Below are positions 1-8,175 of a DNA stretch of 64,000 nucleotides, in pieces (within the stretch, counting starts at the first letter, position 1; the number at the start of each line of letters is the position of its first letter). The translations under genes and the position numbers were made by a program. The stretch covers positions 1,238,001-1,302,000 of the forward strand of contig NZ_CP150254.1 of assembly GCF_037975445.1 (NCBI RefSeq), given 5' to 3'. The notes under the pieces were generated by a model. That model made no database searches, had not been told where the DNA came from, and was given only the letters and a program-made list of their open reading frames with translations. The DNA is from Peribacillus sp. FSL P2-0133. Its GTDB lineage: Bacteria > Bacillota > Bacilli > Bacillales > DSM-1321.

Positions 1-104
1 TCCTTTTTATAGCGGATTTCCTCTTCGGCAGAGCCGGCGAAAAGTTCAGCATTCTCATGATTGTGGTACCAATTTTCAGTGGGGATATCGTAAAAAATGT
101 TCAT
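1..104 (-). CDS. 5' part of a gene leaving the window (possible fourth YheC/YheD-type protein)
   Basis: An ATG at 102-104 overlaps the TGA stop of the upstream gene in an ATGA arrangement. It opens a frame of 34 codons that runs off the left edge without a stop. The peptide begins MNIFYDIPTENWYHNHEN. The four-base overlap shows it is the next gene of the same leftward operon as the three ATP-grasp genes. I do not recognise the family from 34 residues. An N-terminal YheC/YheD-type domain is possible from the context, but this is a guess. Confidence 0.5.
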   Translation of the reverse strand, partial: MNIFYDIPTENWYHNHENAELFAGSAEEEIRYKK

Positions 105-1468
105 CGCGGCACACTGATTGATTTCGTAATCGTTTGTTCCGTAAGATAAATGGCATAATCAAGGCTTAGCTTTCTGGTCAGCAATTCGAAATCCTTGAGT
201 TTTGGATGGGCGAATATGGAACGTCCAGGTTTGGAATTGGCTTCAAACATCCAAACCTGCCCTTTTTTATCCAATCCAAAATCAAATCCTATTTCTGCAA
301 TGATGCCGTCCAAGTTCTTTTCTATACTGTCACTTAAAATCAGCGCGGCTTCCGATAGCTTTCGTTCGACTTCTTTCGCCTCATCGTCATCTCCAAACAG
401 TTCGGCAACCGTTTTGATGACACCCCCGCTTTTAATATGGGTCGTGACGCTGCCGGCGCCGGCGATTTTTGCGGCGATCGCGGTTACCTGCCATTTTCCA
501 TTACTGTCCTTGTTCGTATGGACCCGGAAATCCACTGGACGTTTTTCAAATCGAATTAATGGGATGCCCTGCTGCACGATAAGATTCTCAAGCGGTCGGT
601 CGTGAAAAATATGTTTAACGATGGATTCCAATGTGGGGAATTTTTGCAGTTTATTTTCTTTTGCTTCATTTGTATAGCGACAATAGTAAACATCCTCATG
701 CTTATCATAAAGAATTTGGTGAATCCCTAGACCGAGGCTGCCGTGAATGGGCTTTATATAAACTTGCCGGTAATGGGAAAGAAGGGTTTCCACCACGGAC
801 ATGGATTGAAATGGATACGTTTCCGGCAAATAAGGCAGTGCCTGCTCATCTGCGCATAGCCTTTCATTTACATCCCATTTATTGAAAAATCCAGGATTAT
901 ACCATGGTATGGTATATTTTTTTTGGAATTTTTGTTTCACTTCTTTAGGTCCATCGCGGTTTTCCGTCAACCGATTTGGGAGACGGTCATAGATGACATT
1001 AGGAAAAGGAAATTCATCAATATGCCAGTAATCGTTATCAAACACATAGCCTTTGATTGTCTCCTCATCCCAATTGATTACATTCTCTCCGAAAACAAAG
1101 GGGATACAGCCTGTTGTCCTGCTAAGCGAAAGTAGCTTTGCGAAAAATTCCGATCTCTCCCCTAATGGTTTGTTTGAAAGGCCAGTGAAGCCTGAGGAAA
1201 ATATTCCGACAAGCGGTCCGATATGGATGCTCTTGCCGTAAATGAATAAATGAAGGGGAATATCGGTATGATCGAATATTAGGGATTCCGCAAGACTTTC
1301 CGATAGGACGATTGACTGATTGACGGCTGGGTTTTGTTTGACGATGGCAGGACATGAATGCCGTCCGAAATAAATTAATTCAATCTCTGCCAAATCTCCA
1401 AGCTCTGAAGGGTAGTAGAGAACATTGCCAGGGATAGCGGCAATTTCGGCAGGATAAGTCTTTCTCAC
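101..1468 (-). CDS. YheC/YheD family ATP-grasp, endospore coat-associated protein
   Basis: The 455-residue protein has a variable N-terminal half and a C-terminal ATP-grasp-like domain. Visible signatures are the glycine-rich nucleotide loop KPIHGSLGLGI (about residue 240) and the metal-binding FEANSKPG near residue 415. In Bacillus, YheC and YheD are associated with the forespore or spore coat, and no reaction is established. The start is a GTG. Its Shine-Dalgarno site (CAGGTGA) overlaps the end of the upstream gene, which stops 4 bp before, so translational coupling is likely. It is the third gene of a leftward operon of paralogues. I cannot say which paralogue is the true yheD. Confidence 0.8.
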   Translation of the reverse strand: MRKTYPAEIAAIPGNVLYYPSELGDLAEIELIYFGRHSCPAIVKQNPAVNQSIVLSESLAESLIFDHTDIPLHLFIYGKSIHIGPLVGIFSSGFTGLSNKPLGERSEFFAKLLSLSRTTGCIPFVFGENVINWDEETIKGYVFDNDYWHIDEFPFPNVIYDRLPNRLTENRDGPKEVKQKFQKKYTIPWYNPGFFNKWDVNERLCADEQALPYLPETYPFQSMSVVETLLSHYRQVYIKPIHGSLGLGIHQILYDKHEDVYYCRYTNEAKENKLQKFPTLESIVKHIFHDRPLENLIVQQGIPLIRFEKRPVDFRVHTNKDSNGKWQVTAIAAKIAGAGSVTTHIKSGGVIKTVAELFGDDDEAKEVERKLSEAALILSDSIEKNLDGIIAEIGFDFGLDKKGQVWMFEANSKPGRSIFAHPKLKDFELLTRKLSLDYAIYLTEQTITKSISVPR

Positions 1469-1471
1469 TTT

Positions 1472-2542
1472 CTATTCACCTGCTTTCTGAAGATGTTCGG
1501 ATAAATACTGGCTATATTGAAACGGTGCGCGATGAATATCTTTCATGGTCTCCGGCTGTAGTGCCTGAATGATTTTCCTTCCAGGCTTCGAGTTAATGTC
1601 CATGATCCATAATTGGCCTTTTTTATCGATGCCTAGATCAATCCCCAATTCGAATAATCTTTCAAAGACAGCTTCGGTTTCTACGGGCAGGGTGCGAAGG
1701 ATATGCTGAATCTTTTGTTCGACAGCAATCGAAATCGTTTCCGGGTTTCTTTTGTTGAAAGTCTCTAATGGAATGGCTTCTCCGCCTGTGGCAAGATTTG
1801 AAGTAATTCCGTCTTTTTGTCCTGTACGAATTCCGCGGCCCCGTTCCATCCATTGATTCTTCTCGTTTTTTTGAAGGAAAATCCGTAAATCGAATGGCTC
1901 GTTATTTTGGTTGCAAAGTTCCAAATATGGCTGGCAAAGGTAACGGTATCGATTTAATAAATGCTGCAGCCATTTGTTAAGCTGAGATTTGGAGGAGAAT
2001 GGGCGGTCATATTTGGTGCCCTTTTTCGTCATGGATACCAAAGTGCCGTCTTCGGTTTTTGAAAGGAGATAGATTCCTGTACCGCCTGCACCGAATTCAG
2101 GTTTGATGATGATTTTATCCAGGCGTTCCAAATGACCGGTAATATCTTCAGGTGTCGTCACTTGTACGGTCTCTGGAAAAAATGCCTGCAGGTGTGGATG
2201 GTTTTTTAGGATTTGGTACACTTCCCACTTACCAGGAAGGCCCAGTCCTAAGAAATTCGAGTTATCCTTTAACCAATCGATTTTGTGTCGCGTTTCCGTT
2301 GATTCACGAACTAATCCGTGAAAACAGCGATCATATACAAAATCAGGTAAATCAAAAGATGTGGCAATCCAAGTTTCATTCTCGGCATCAAAACGCTCGC
2401 CACGCACTTTTTTCAGATTCATATCAATATTTTCAGGTGAGAATTTACAAACTTTCATATTAAATGATTTCGCGGTTTTGGCTATTTCGGTGAAGTAGTT
2501 GTTTTCATGTGTATCCGACGCGGCCATTAATCCTATTAACAC
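1472..2542 (-). CDS. YheC/YheD family ATP-grasp, endospore coat-associated protein (short form)
   Basis: The 356-residue protein is about 100 residues shorter than its two neighbours because it lacks most of their N-terminal segment. The ATP-grasp core is intact: KPEFGAGGTGIYLL around residue 150 and MDINSKPGRK around residue 320. The first codon is GTG, with AAAGGAG about 10 bp upstream. An internal ATG five codons later is an alternative start. It lies 17 bp downstream of the first paralogue and 3 bp upstream of the next, so the genes are surely co-transcribed. The length is close to that of B. subtilis YheC, but I do not assign the symbol. Confidence 0.8.
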   Translation of the reverse strand: MLIGLMAASDTHENNYFTEIAKTAKSFNMKVCKFSPENIDMNLKKVRGERFDAENETWIATSFDLPDFVYDRCFHGLVRESTETRHKIDWLKDNSNFLGLGLPGKWEVYQILKNHPHLQAFFPETVQVTTPEDITGHLERLDKIIIKPEFGAGGTGIYLLSKTEDGTLVSMTKKGTKYDRPFSSKSQLNKWLQHLLNRYRYLCQPYLELCNQNNEPFDLRIFLQKNEKNQWMERGRGIRTGQKDGITSNLATGGEAIPLETFNKRNPETISIAVEQKIQHILRTLPVETEAVFERLFELGIDLGIDKKGQLWIMDINSKPGRKIIQALQPETMKDIHRAPFQYSQYLSEHLQKAGE

Positions 2543-2559
2543 GAGCTAGCAACTCCTTT

Positions 2560-3921
2560 TTATGGATGGTTTTCGCGGTTAAGGGCAAGCATGAAATCTA
2601 TGATGGATTTTACTGATGGACGAAAGGTTTCATAGTTGCCTTGAAATTTTTTCGAAGGTTTTGAATTCACTTCGATGATCCATGGATGTGTATCGGTATC
2701 CAGTGCTAAATCGATCCCTAGCTCACCGAATGAATCGTCATGGTTTTCGTCCAAGGCCTGGGCAGTATTTTTAGACAGCCGTACGAGCTTTTGATATATG
2801 CGGCTGGCGCCCTGAAGGTCAAATGCCTCCTTTAGAAAATCCGGCCCATTTTTCATCAATCCGCCTTGTGCAAGATTGGAAACGATTGTACCAGGGTCCC
2901 CAATCCGGGCAACCATTGATGAAACTTTCCATTCAAGCTGATCGTTCCGGTGAAGAAGTATGCGGAAATCAACTTTTCTCTGATCGATTTCGAATAGGGA
3001 AATCCCTTTTTGAAGAATGAAGGATCGTTTTCTGGACAATCTTTTTAACGTTTCATACAACTTTTCATCCGTATCAGCAAAATGTACATTCTGGAGATGT
3101 CCAGATTGCTCGATTTTCCATTTTCCAGCTACTTGCGTTAATCTGCAAATATTCCTGCCTTGGCTGCCTGCTGAAGGTTTAAAGTAGATTACCGAATGCC
3201 TATCTATAAAAGTCAAGAAAGATTCCTTTTCGTTAAAAAGGATCGTCTCTGGCAAATTTGGCAACAGCTCATCTTCTAAGATTAGCAGCTCATGTACATG
3301 ATGTTTGGAGAGGAACCTTCCATTGAACATCGGTATCGACCGTTCCCCCAGTTCAGTTTTAAACAGGTTGAAAGAATGCGATTCCTCAAGTTTGCGCGAA
3401 TGTATCCGGTTATAAATTACATCAGGAATGGGGAGGGGAAAGGTTTGCCAGCCATTTTGTCCAGGCAGATAGCCTTCCACAACCCCATCTTGAAGAGACT
3501 GCAGTTTTACTAAATAGAAGGGGATGCCCTGCTGATTACAATATGATTTCATTTCCTGATAAAATTTTTCCATCTCGCCGAATGTCCCGTCTTGCAACGG
3601 GGTCTGGTTCATGAGTGAAGCGAAGAATGGGCCTATTTTAATTGACCTTCCTTCCGCATGGTATGAGACGGAGATTGGATTGGAAAAAACGGGTAAGGAT
3701 AAAATTTGGTTCATATCATATGAAAGTTTCAATGTAGGCTGGGATGACGGGAATGGCTGGACAAGTACCGGGACGGAACGGCATCCAGCAATGATCGTTA
3801 AGGGTTCTCCAAATTGAAGGCCCCATTCCTCAAATAGGTTTTCTTCGATAAACAGTAGCGACTTCTTTCTAGTCTCTACGGAATTTACCGTAATGAAAAC
3901 TTTCTGATGGTTAAGGTTCAT
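2560..3921 (-). CDS. YheC/YheD family ATP-grasp, endospore coat-associated protein (operon leader)
   Basis: The 453-residue protein is first in the leftward spore-coat operon. It starts at ATG with CGGGGAA upstream. The C-terminal ATP-grasp-like core shows FKPSAGSQGRNI (about residue 245) and IEVNSKPSKKF (about residue 415). Its nucleotide loop is less glycine-rich than in the two paralogues, and the last motif has lost the final glycine of NSKPG, so this copy may be catalytically altered. Three successive paralogues in one operon suggest local duplication. The usual neighbour yheB, upstream of this operon, is destroyed. Confidence 0.8.
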   Translation of the reverse strand: MNLNHQKVFITVNSVETRKKSLLFIEENLFEEWGLQFGEPLTIIAGCRSVPVLVQPFPSSQPTLKLSYDMNQILSLPVFSNPISVSYHAEGRSIKIGPFFASLMNQTPLQDGTFGEMEKFYQEMKSYCNQQGIPFYLVKLQSLQDGVVEGYLPGQNGWQTFPLPIPDVIYNRIHSRKLEESHSFNLFKTELGERSIPMFNGRFLSKHHVHELLILEDELLPNLPETILFNEKESFLTFIDRHSVIYFKPSAGSQGRNICRLTQVAGKWKIEQSGHLQNVHFADTDEKLYETLKRLSRKRSFILQKGISLFEIDQRKVDFRILLHRNDQLEWKVSSMVARIGDPGTIVSNLAQGGLMKNGPDFLKEAFDLQGASRIYQKLVRLSKNTAQALDENHDDSFGELGIDLALDTDTHPWIIEVNSKPSKKFQGNYETFRPSVKSIIDFMLALNRENHP

Positions 3922-4059
3922 AATAATTCCCCGTTTGCACTAAGTTTGATATCCTTTTATAAGTAAATGATGGGCAAATGTGGATAACACATTCTATGTT
4001 TTTTTTATTAGAAGGTGTCATCAAGCCTTTATTTCAAGCAATAAAAGAAATTCAAGGGT

Positions 4060-4578
4060 GAGTTTTGGGTGAAGATACTGTTTATGGTGTCTTTGTAGGT
4101 ACTGTAATAAGTGCTTCACTAATTAATTAGCTATCAGAATGCTGTTCAGACCTTATAAACCAATCTATTCTTTCGGGGAACAGCTGCCGTTGACACCAGG
4201 GTTGATTCCGAAGCGGCTGGATGAGTTAGCCAAACAATTAGGCAAATTGCTAATGATGCCTCTATACAGAATATGAAAATTTTCGTGAAGGCAGAAGTAA
4301 AGAAAGCATTGTACATGGAAAAAAGTACTGCACAATTGCTTGATCAATTGGGAATGAAGAGAGCCGGTTCGAGAATTGATGCCAATTTCCCGGACACCAT
4401 TGTCCAAAAGGGCGTCTCGTCCTTCGTGGAAAAAGGTGCCGAGTACTTAATTTTTCACACAAAGTATTTGGAGATATCGTGGAAGAACAGGTTTCGTCAT
4501 TTACGGTGTCCCGACTTGAGGAAAGGGGGTAGAATCCTCGGTTTATTTCAAGGTTTCGTAACTGTTTTAATAGGATGA
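4060..4578 (+). pseudogene. yheB: Remnant of yheB (DUF445 membrane protein family)
   Basis: Pieces of a DUF445 protein lie in order but in different frames. A glycine/valine stretch at about 4083-4115 is followed by TN[16 protein letters not shown] at about 4121-4160, where the family has TNYLAI, and then [20 protein letters not shown] to about 4250. The frame then changes to IFVKAEVKKALYMEKSTAQL (from about 4274). Near 4455 it changes again to FGDIVEEQVSSFTVSRLEE. The C-terminal family ending GLFQGFVTVLIG (to 4578) follows immediately, so the central roughly 200 residues are missing. At least three frameshifts, one nonsense codon and one internal deletion are therefore visible. Family recognition is from memory of DUF445 signatures. 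Confidence 0.75.
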
Positions 4579-4651
4579 CGTGTAATTCTCAATCGGATTT
4601 GTTATAGTGGAAAAGGTGTATGAATACAATGATTACCGGGAGGGGAAATAA

Positions 4652-5008
4652 ATGAGTAACGTATATGATGCAGCGTATGAAATGGAAAAGGCGATTAGGG
4701 CAAGTAATGAATATGCCGATTTGCAACGCTTATATGATCTTGTCAATTCTGATGAAGCAACAAAAGGAATGTTTGAAAACTTCCGTAATCTGCAAATGTC
4801 ATTGCAGCAAAAGCAAATGATGGGACAGGAGATTTCACCGGAAGAAGTTGAGCAAGCACAAAAGACGGTACAGCTTGTCCAACAAAACCCAACCATTTCA
4901 CAATTGATGGAAGCTGAACAACGGATGAGCATGGTCATTGCAGACCTCAATAAAATTATCATGAAGCCGCTTGAAGATTTATATGGCTTGCCTGAACAAC
5001 AGCAATAA
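4652..5008 (+). CDS. yheA: YheA, YlbF/YmcA-like (UPF0342) protein
   Basis: The 118-residue, glutamine- and glutamate-rich, all-helical protein has the signatures MFENFRNLQ, LQQKQMMGQEIS and the very conserved LMEAEQRMSMVIADLNKIIMK end. These match B. subtilis YheA almost position by position. YlbF-family relatives (YlbF, YmcA) act with YaaT as accessory factors for RNase Y, but YheA itself has no proven role. GGGAGGGGAA precedes the ATG. A weak hairpin with T-tract follows at 5025-5047. The gene keeps the yheA-yheB neighbour relation, although yheB is dead here. Confidence 0.9.
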   Translation: MSNVYDAAYEMEKAIRASNEYADLQRLYDLVNSDEATKGMFENFRNLQMSLQQKQMMGQEISPEEVEQAQKTVQLVQQNPTISQLMEAEQRMSMVIADLNKIIMKPLEDLYGLPEQQQ

Positions 5009-5024
5009 GCAGTTGGAGACTCCC

Positions 5025-5048
5025 TTCTATAATGGTTGGGGGTTTTTT
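5025..5048 (+). terminator. Weak intrinsic terminator after yheA
   Basis: ACTCCC pairs with GGGGGT across a loop of about 13 bases. It is followed by seven T residues. It lies 16 bp after the yheA stop. Confidence 0.4.
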
Positions 5049-5154
5049 TGTTCCCTGAATGCACCAGTGCAAGGGTCGTGAACCACTATTTGTTCTATTC
5101 CCGAAATTTTAGTCATAAATTTGAAAGAGGATATTACAGATGGGGGAGATCAGC

Positions 5155-6021
5155 ATGGTATATCGACTACTTGCGGTCAATATCGACGGGACATTGCTCC
5201 AGTCGAATGGCCGTTTAAATAAATCGACTAAAGAAGCAATAGATTATGTTCACCAAAAAGGTGTCCATGTTGCACTTGTGACGTCAAGAAACTATCACTC
5301 AGCAAAAAAAGTGGCCAAAGCCCTAAAAATAAATCCAATGATCGTTGCTCAGCAAGGAGCCTTTGTCGGAGCTTCAATAGAAAAGCCGATAATGGTAAAA
5401 AGAATATCGGAAGAACTGACTGTAGAGCTCGTGCAAATGCTTGAAAAGACCACGTGCCAAATATTGCTCATTCATGAAAAGTACTCGCTGGGCAATCGGG
5501 TGAACCTTCCGGAGAATTTGCTAGGTAAATCGGTTATGTATTTGAATGATCAAAATATTTATGCTCAAAATTATGTCGACGATATCAGTGAAGAGCTTAT
5601 TGACCAGCCGATGGCCCCGACGAAGATGGATGTAATATTTTCAGAAAAAATTGATCGAAATGATATGTTGAAATTGATAAAAAAAATGTTCCCTGAAGTG
5701 GATGTAATATTACATCCGGGACATAAAATGACAATCGTTCCGAAGGGGGTTTCTAAATGGAGTGGTGTATTGTATTTAGCTGACCATTTAGAGGTGAGAA
5801 GAACGGAAATCGTCTCGATTGGTGATGGATTGGATGATATGGAGATGATTGCCGGTTCTGGTCTGGGAGTTGCCATGGGCAATGCGGATGAGGAAGTAAG
5901 GAAAGTGGCAAAATGGGTGACGCGCTCCAATGATCAAGATGGTGTTGCCTATATGCTGAGGGAATTTTTCCGGAAACAGCATCCAATCGAATTTTTACAA
6001 AAGATGAATATGCTTAAGTGA
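5155..6021 (+). CDS. yhaX: HAD-superfamily phosphatase YhaX
   Basis: This is a 288-residue Cof-type HAD hydrolase. Motif I is degenerate: LLAVNIDGTLL has N-I-D where the catalytic pair is normally D-x-D, so the nucleophile position is asparagine. The B. subtilis YhaX sequence I recall has the same LNIDGTLL. Motif IV is intact (IGDGLDDMEMI) and PKGVSK supplies motif III. YhaX is known as a SigE-dependent, stress-related protein of unknown substrate. I chose ATG 5155 because GGGGGAG lies 6 bp upstream and the protein then begins VYRLLAVN as in the homologue. ATG 5140 with AAAGAGG is a possible alternative. Confidence 0.85.
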   Translation: MVYRLLAVNIDGTLLQSNGRLNKSTKEAIDYVHQKGVHVALVTSRNYHSAKKVAKALKINPMIVAQQGAFVGASIEKPIMVKRISEELTVELVQMLEKTTCQILLIHEKYSLGNRVNLPENLLGKSVMYLNDQNIYAQNYVDDISEELIDQPMAPTKMDVIFSEKIDRNDMLKLIKKMFPEVDVILHPGHKMTIVPKGVSKWSGVLYLADHLEVRRTEIVSIGDGLDDMEMIAGSGLGVAMGNADEEVRKVAKWVTRSNDQDGVAYMLREFFRKQHPIEFLQKMNMLK

Positions 6022-6027
6022 ATGGCG

Positions 6028-6053
6028 GGGCTCCTTCATATAGAAGGGGCCCC
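6028..6053. terminator. Hairpin after yhaX without a T-tract
   Basis: GGGGCTCCTTC pairs with GAAGGGGCCCC over 11 bp (one G-U) with a four-base loop. No run of T follows on either strand. It may stabilise the 3' end or act as a weak terminator. Confidence 0.4.
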
Positions 6054-6154
6054 AATCAGATAATGCTGCTTGAGAGGCCTGTTTTATTTCATAAATAATT
6101 ATAAGCTTCTTTCCATAAACTATAGGAAAATCAGTAATGGAAAGGAAGAATCCA

Positions 6155-6409
6155 ATGGGTGTAATTAATGCAAAAGAAGTGCAAGTCGGTGATGAGGTGT
6201 TTGTGATTTATAATAATCCCCATGTTCCCACCGTTTCGAATATAAGGGCAGCGGAAATTGTTCCGCATCCCAAAGACCCCAATGCAGTTGCCTTGTTCCT
6301 GAACGATACATTTCATACGATTGAGGATGATGATGCTTTGTTCACTTCGGAAGCCGCAGCGGAAAAAGCATACAGTGATTATATGTATAACCAGGACCAG
6401 ATGACATGA
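6155..6409 (+). CDS. SplA-like transcriptional regulator domain protein
   Basis: This is an 84-residue acidic protein. Its core VGDEVFVIYNNPHVPTVSNI, followed by AEIVPHPKDPNAVALFLNDTFH and a final EAAAEKAY segment, resembles the SplA domain family as I remember it. SplA in B. subtilis is the negative regulator of the spore photoproduct lyase operon. No splB follows here, so a role in DNA photorepair is unproven. ATG 6155 is preferred because AAAGGAAG lies just upstream; ATG 6137 has no good ribosome site. The domain assignment is moderate and a profile search would settle it. Confidence 0.5.
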   Translation: MGVINAKEVQVGDEVFVIYNNPHVPTVSNIRAAEIVPHPKDPNAVALFLNDTFHTIEDDDALFTSEAAAEKAYSDYMYNQDQMT

Positions 6410-6454
6410 AGAGGCGTTTACTTCGCTTTTACGGAAAGAGAATGAACAGATGAA

Positions 6455-6486
6455 AGCCCTCGCTTAAAAAGCGGGGGCTCCTTTTG
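6455..6486 (+). terminator. Intrinsic terminator
   Basis: AGCCCTCGCT pairs with AGCGGGGGCT over 10 bp (one G-U) with an AAAAA loop, then CCTTTTG. It terminates the SplA-like gene at 46 bp distance. Confidence 0.6.
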
Positions 6487-6493
6487 ATTATAT

Positions 6494-6719
6494 TTACGAG
6501 TAAAAGCTCGGAATTCACGAGTATTTGGTCGAAACTCACGAGTATTTGGTCGAAACTCACGAGTAAAAGCTCGAAACTCAAGAGTAACGCTCGAATTCAC
6601 GAGTATTTGCTCGAAATTCACGAGTAAAAGCGCGAAATTCACGAGTAACGCTCGAAATTCACGAGTAACCGCTCGAAACTCAAGAGTAAAAGCTCGAAAC
6701 TCACGTGTAAACGCGCCCA
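6494..6719. repeat. Tandem array of about eleven 20-21 bp units
   Basis: The 410-bp gap between the SplA-like and DinB-like genes holds about 11 head-to-tail copies of a unit close to AAATTCACGAGTAAAAGCTCG. Variants are ACGAGTATTTGGTCG, ACGAGTAACGCTCG and AAGAGTAAAAGCTCG. Most units carry CGAG and CTCG separated by six bases, so each can form a short hairpin. Units of 21 bp alternate with two of 20 bp. The leftward reading frame through the array gives repeats of TREFRAF but has no ribosome site and is not taken as a gene. No function is known to me. The unit differs from CRISPR in having no spacers. Confidence 0.85.
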
Positions 6720-6825
6720 TACTTACATATCAGAAGCCATTAGTGTTAAAACAGGATATTTGACTGGTAAATTAAAAAACTGCCACACATTTTTTCAAGA
6801 AAACAGAGTGACAGTTATGGCTTAA

Positions 6826-7275
6826 TCAGTTATTGGATTGTATAAAGAGTTTCATTGCGTGAATTTGTCCAATATGATTGGTTTCGTGGAGCACTACAAA
6901 ATTAATGAATTCCCCCACTGTTTCCATTCCGTTGAAAGGCTGTGCTGTCTTTTCTGTCAATCGTTCTTCCGGAATTTCAAGAAGTCGATCAAGTTGCTCA
7001 TGCAGCTGTTGCTTTAATAATTCAACGGTAGGTACGTCCCCGTTCCAGTCCGCTGGTTTTGAACCATATCCGAATAGTTGGCTGTAATTCGCTGGCAATT
7101 CACTGTTGGATTTCAATAAAAAATTTTCGGCTGCAGTAAGGACATGTCCAAGGTGCCAATGGATTGTATTATTAAAACCTTCAGGCTGTACATCCATAAA
7201 CTCTGGATTGATTCCCTCGATTTCTTTTAAAAGATTACTGCGCATGACCGTTAGCTGATTTTTTACATAATTCAT
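6826..7275 (-). CDS. DinB/YfiT-like putative metal-binding hydrolase
   Basis: This is a 149-residue four-helix protein. A histidine lies in HWHLGHVL near residue 40, and a second pair is in HETNHIGQIH near residue 135. This is the usual three-histidine arrangement of the DinB superfamily, whose members include bacillithiol- or mycothiol-dependent enzymes and many of unknown function. Start ATG 7275 has AAAGGGGA 9 bp upstream; the frame's upstream TTG lies inside that site and is rejected. The gene stands alone between the repeat array and a 374-bp gap. No specific substrate can be inferred. Confidence 0.75.
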   Translation of the reverse strand: MNYVKNQLTVMRSNLLKEIEGINPEFMDVQPEGFNNTIHWHLGHVLTAAENFLLKSNSELPANYSQLFGYGSKPADWNGDVPTVELLKQQLHEQLDRLLEIPEERLTEKTAQPFNGMETVGEFINFVVLHETNHIGQIHAMKLFIQSNN

Positions 7276-7649
7276 TTTACATTCCCCTTTCAATCTTGTT
7301 TTTCTAAACGCTATCTCATGAAATTATAGCAAGGATAATTCAATATTATCAAATTTTAGGTAGGTCTTTTCACAAAGGAAAGGATTATCAATTATTAATT
7401 TCTTTTTAAGGGCTTTAATTGTCAGATGATAATCGGAATAAATGCAATTGAAGCGAGTAGCTCTGTTTGGTTTGGTTGAATGCCGGACATATGCCTAAGA
7501 GATACAGGGTTCATGAACTCTTAAGCTAAAAGCTTGAGGGGTTTTTTGCTGTTAATTAATTGACAAACATTCCTATTACTCTTTTGTGTGGACTAGTATA
7601 ATGAAAATATATTGGATAATTAATCCATTATGGTATGAGGAGATGACAT
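7276..7649. other. Intergenic region with an orphan terminator and a candidate -10
   Basis: No coding frame with a ribosome site was found. A rightward hairpin with T-tract sits at 7518-7547 although no gene lies upstream on that strand. A perfect TATAAT is at 7597-7602 but has no well-placed -35. The start of the region is the promoter side of the DinB-like gene. Confidence 0.4.
7518..7547 (+). terminator. Orphan intrinsic terminator
   Basis: CTCTTAAGC pairs with GCTTGAGGG (several G-U pairs) across TAAAA and is followed by six T. No gene precedes it on this strand, so it may end a small RNA or be left over from a lost gene. Confidence 0.5.
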
Positions 7650-8048
7650 ATGATGAAAAGGAAACAGCTGCTAGTTGCACTTGGCCTATTATCAATAACG
7701 TTAGCTTCAGGTTGTACAACAAAGCAAGAACATATTTCCGTCCAAAAATATGAAGGTAAAAACTACAAATTCGAAGCATATAAAGAAAAGATAGAAATGG
7801 GGAAAACAGAAAAAACAAAAGAAATAGTAAAGAATGCTGATTGGGAACAATTCGCATTGGAGAAGGATCATCCTAAGGCGGACTTCATCTTTTATTTTAA
7901 TGATGAAAAAAGCGAAGGTAAAATAGCTGTATATTATGTTTGGGTTAATACTGATGAAAATATTGTAGAATTGACGAAGGATGAACATAGCCAGTATGCA
8001 CAGTTAAATAAAAAGGATTCTGAAACTATATTAAGACTTCTGCATTAA
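7650..8048 (+). CDS. Small lipoprotein of unknown function
   Basis: The 132-residue protein has a typical type II signal peptide. MMKRKQ is followed by a hydrophobic core and the lipobox LASGC, placing the acylated cysteine at residue 22. The mature part is rich in lysine and glutamate, with YYVWVNTDENIVELTKDEHS near the end. GAGGAGA lies 8 bp before the first ATG; the second ATG, one codon on, is equally possible. I do not recognise the family. It is expected on the outer face of the membrane. It may be its own transcription unit, since the next gene is 127 bp away. Confidence 0.75.
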   Translation: MMKRKQLLVALGLLSITLASGCTTKQEHISVQKYEGKNYKFEAYKEKIEMGKTEKTKEIVKNADWEQFALEKDHPKADFIFYFNDEKSEGKIAVYYVWVNTDENIVELTKDEHSQYAQLNKKDSETILRLLH

Positions 8049-8175
8049 TGAAAAGGAGGAGAAAGGCAAGACCTGTACTTTCAAAAACCTCCAGAAAAGC
8101 ATTTTTTTATTGCATTTAGAATTCACATGTGACCGAGTAGCCAGCTTTTTATGGGGTAATCTTTTGGAGGGGCTT

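Noticed and set aside
6494-6719. CRISPR array
   Set aside because: Units are adjacent with no spacers, are only 20-21 bp long and no cas genes are near.
6418-6720. Leftward 100-codon frame of TREFRAF repeats
   Set aside because: It is produced by the 21-bp tandem repeat, has no ribosome site and changes character where 20-bp units break the frame.
7560-7602. TTGACA ... TATAAT promoter before the lipoprotein gene
   Set aside because: The two hexamers are 31 bp apart, far outside the 16-18 bp range; only the -10 may be real.
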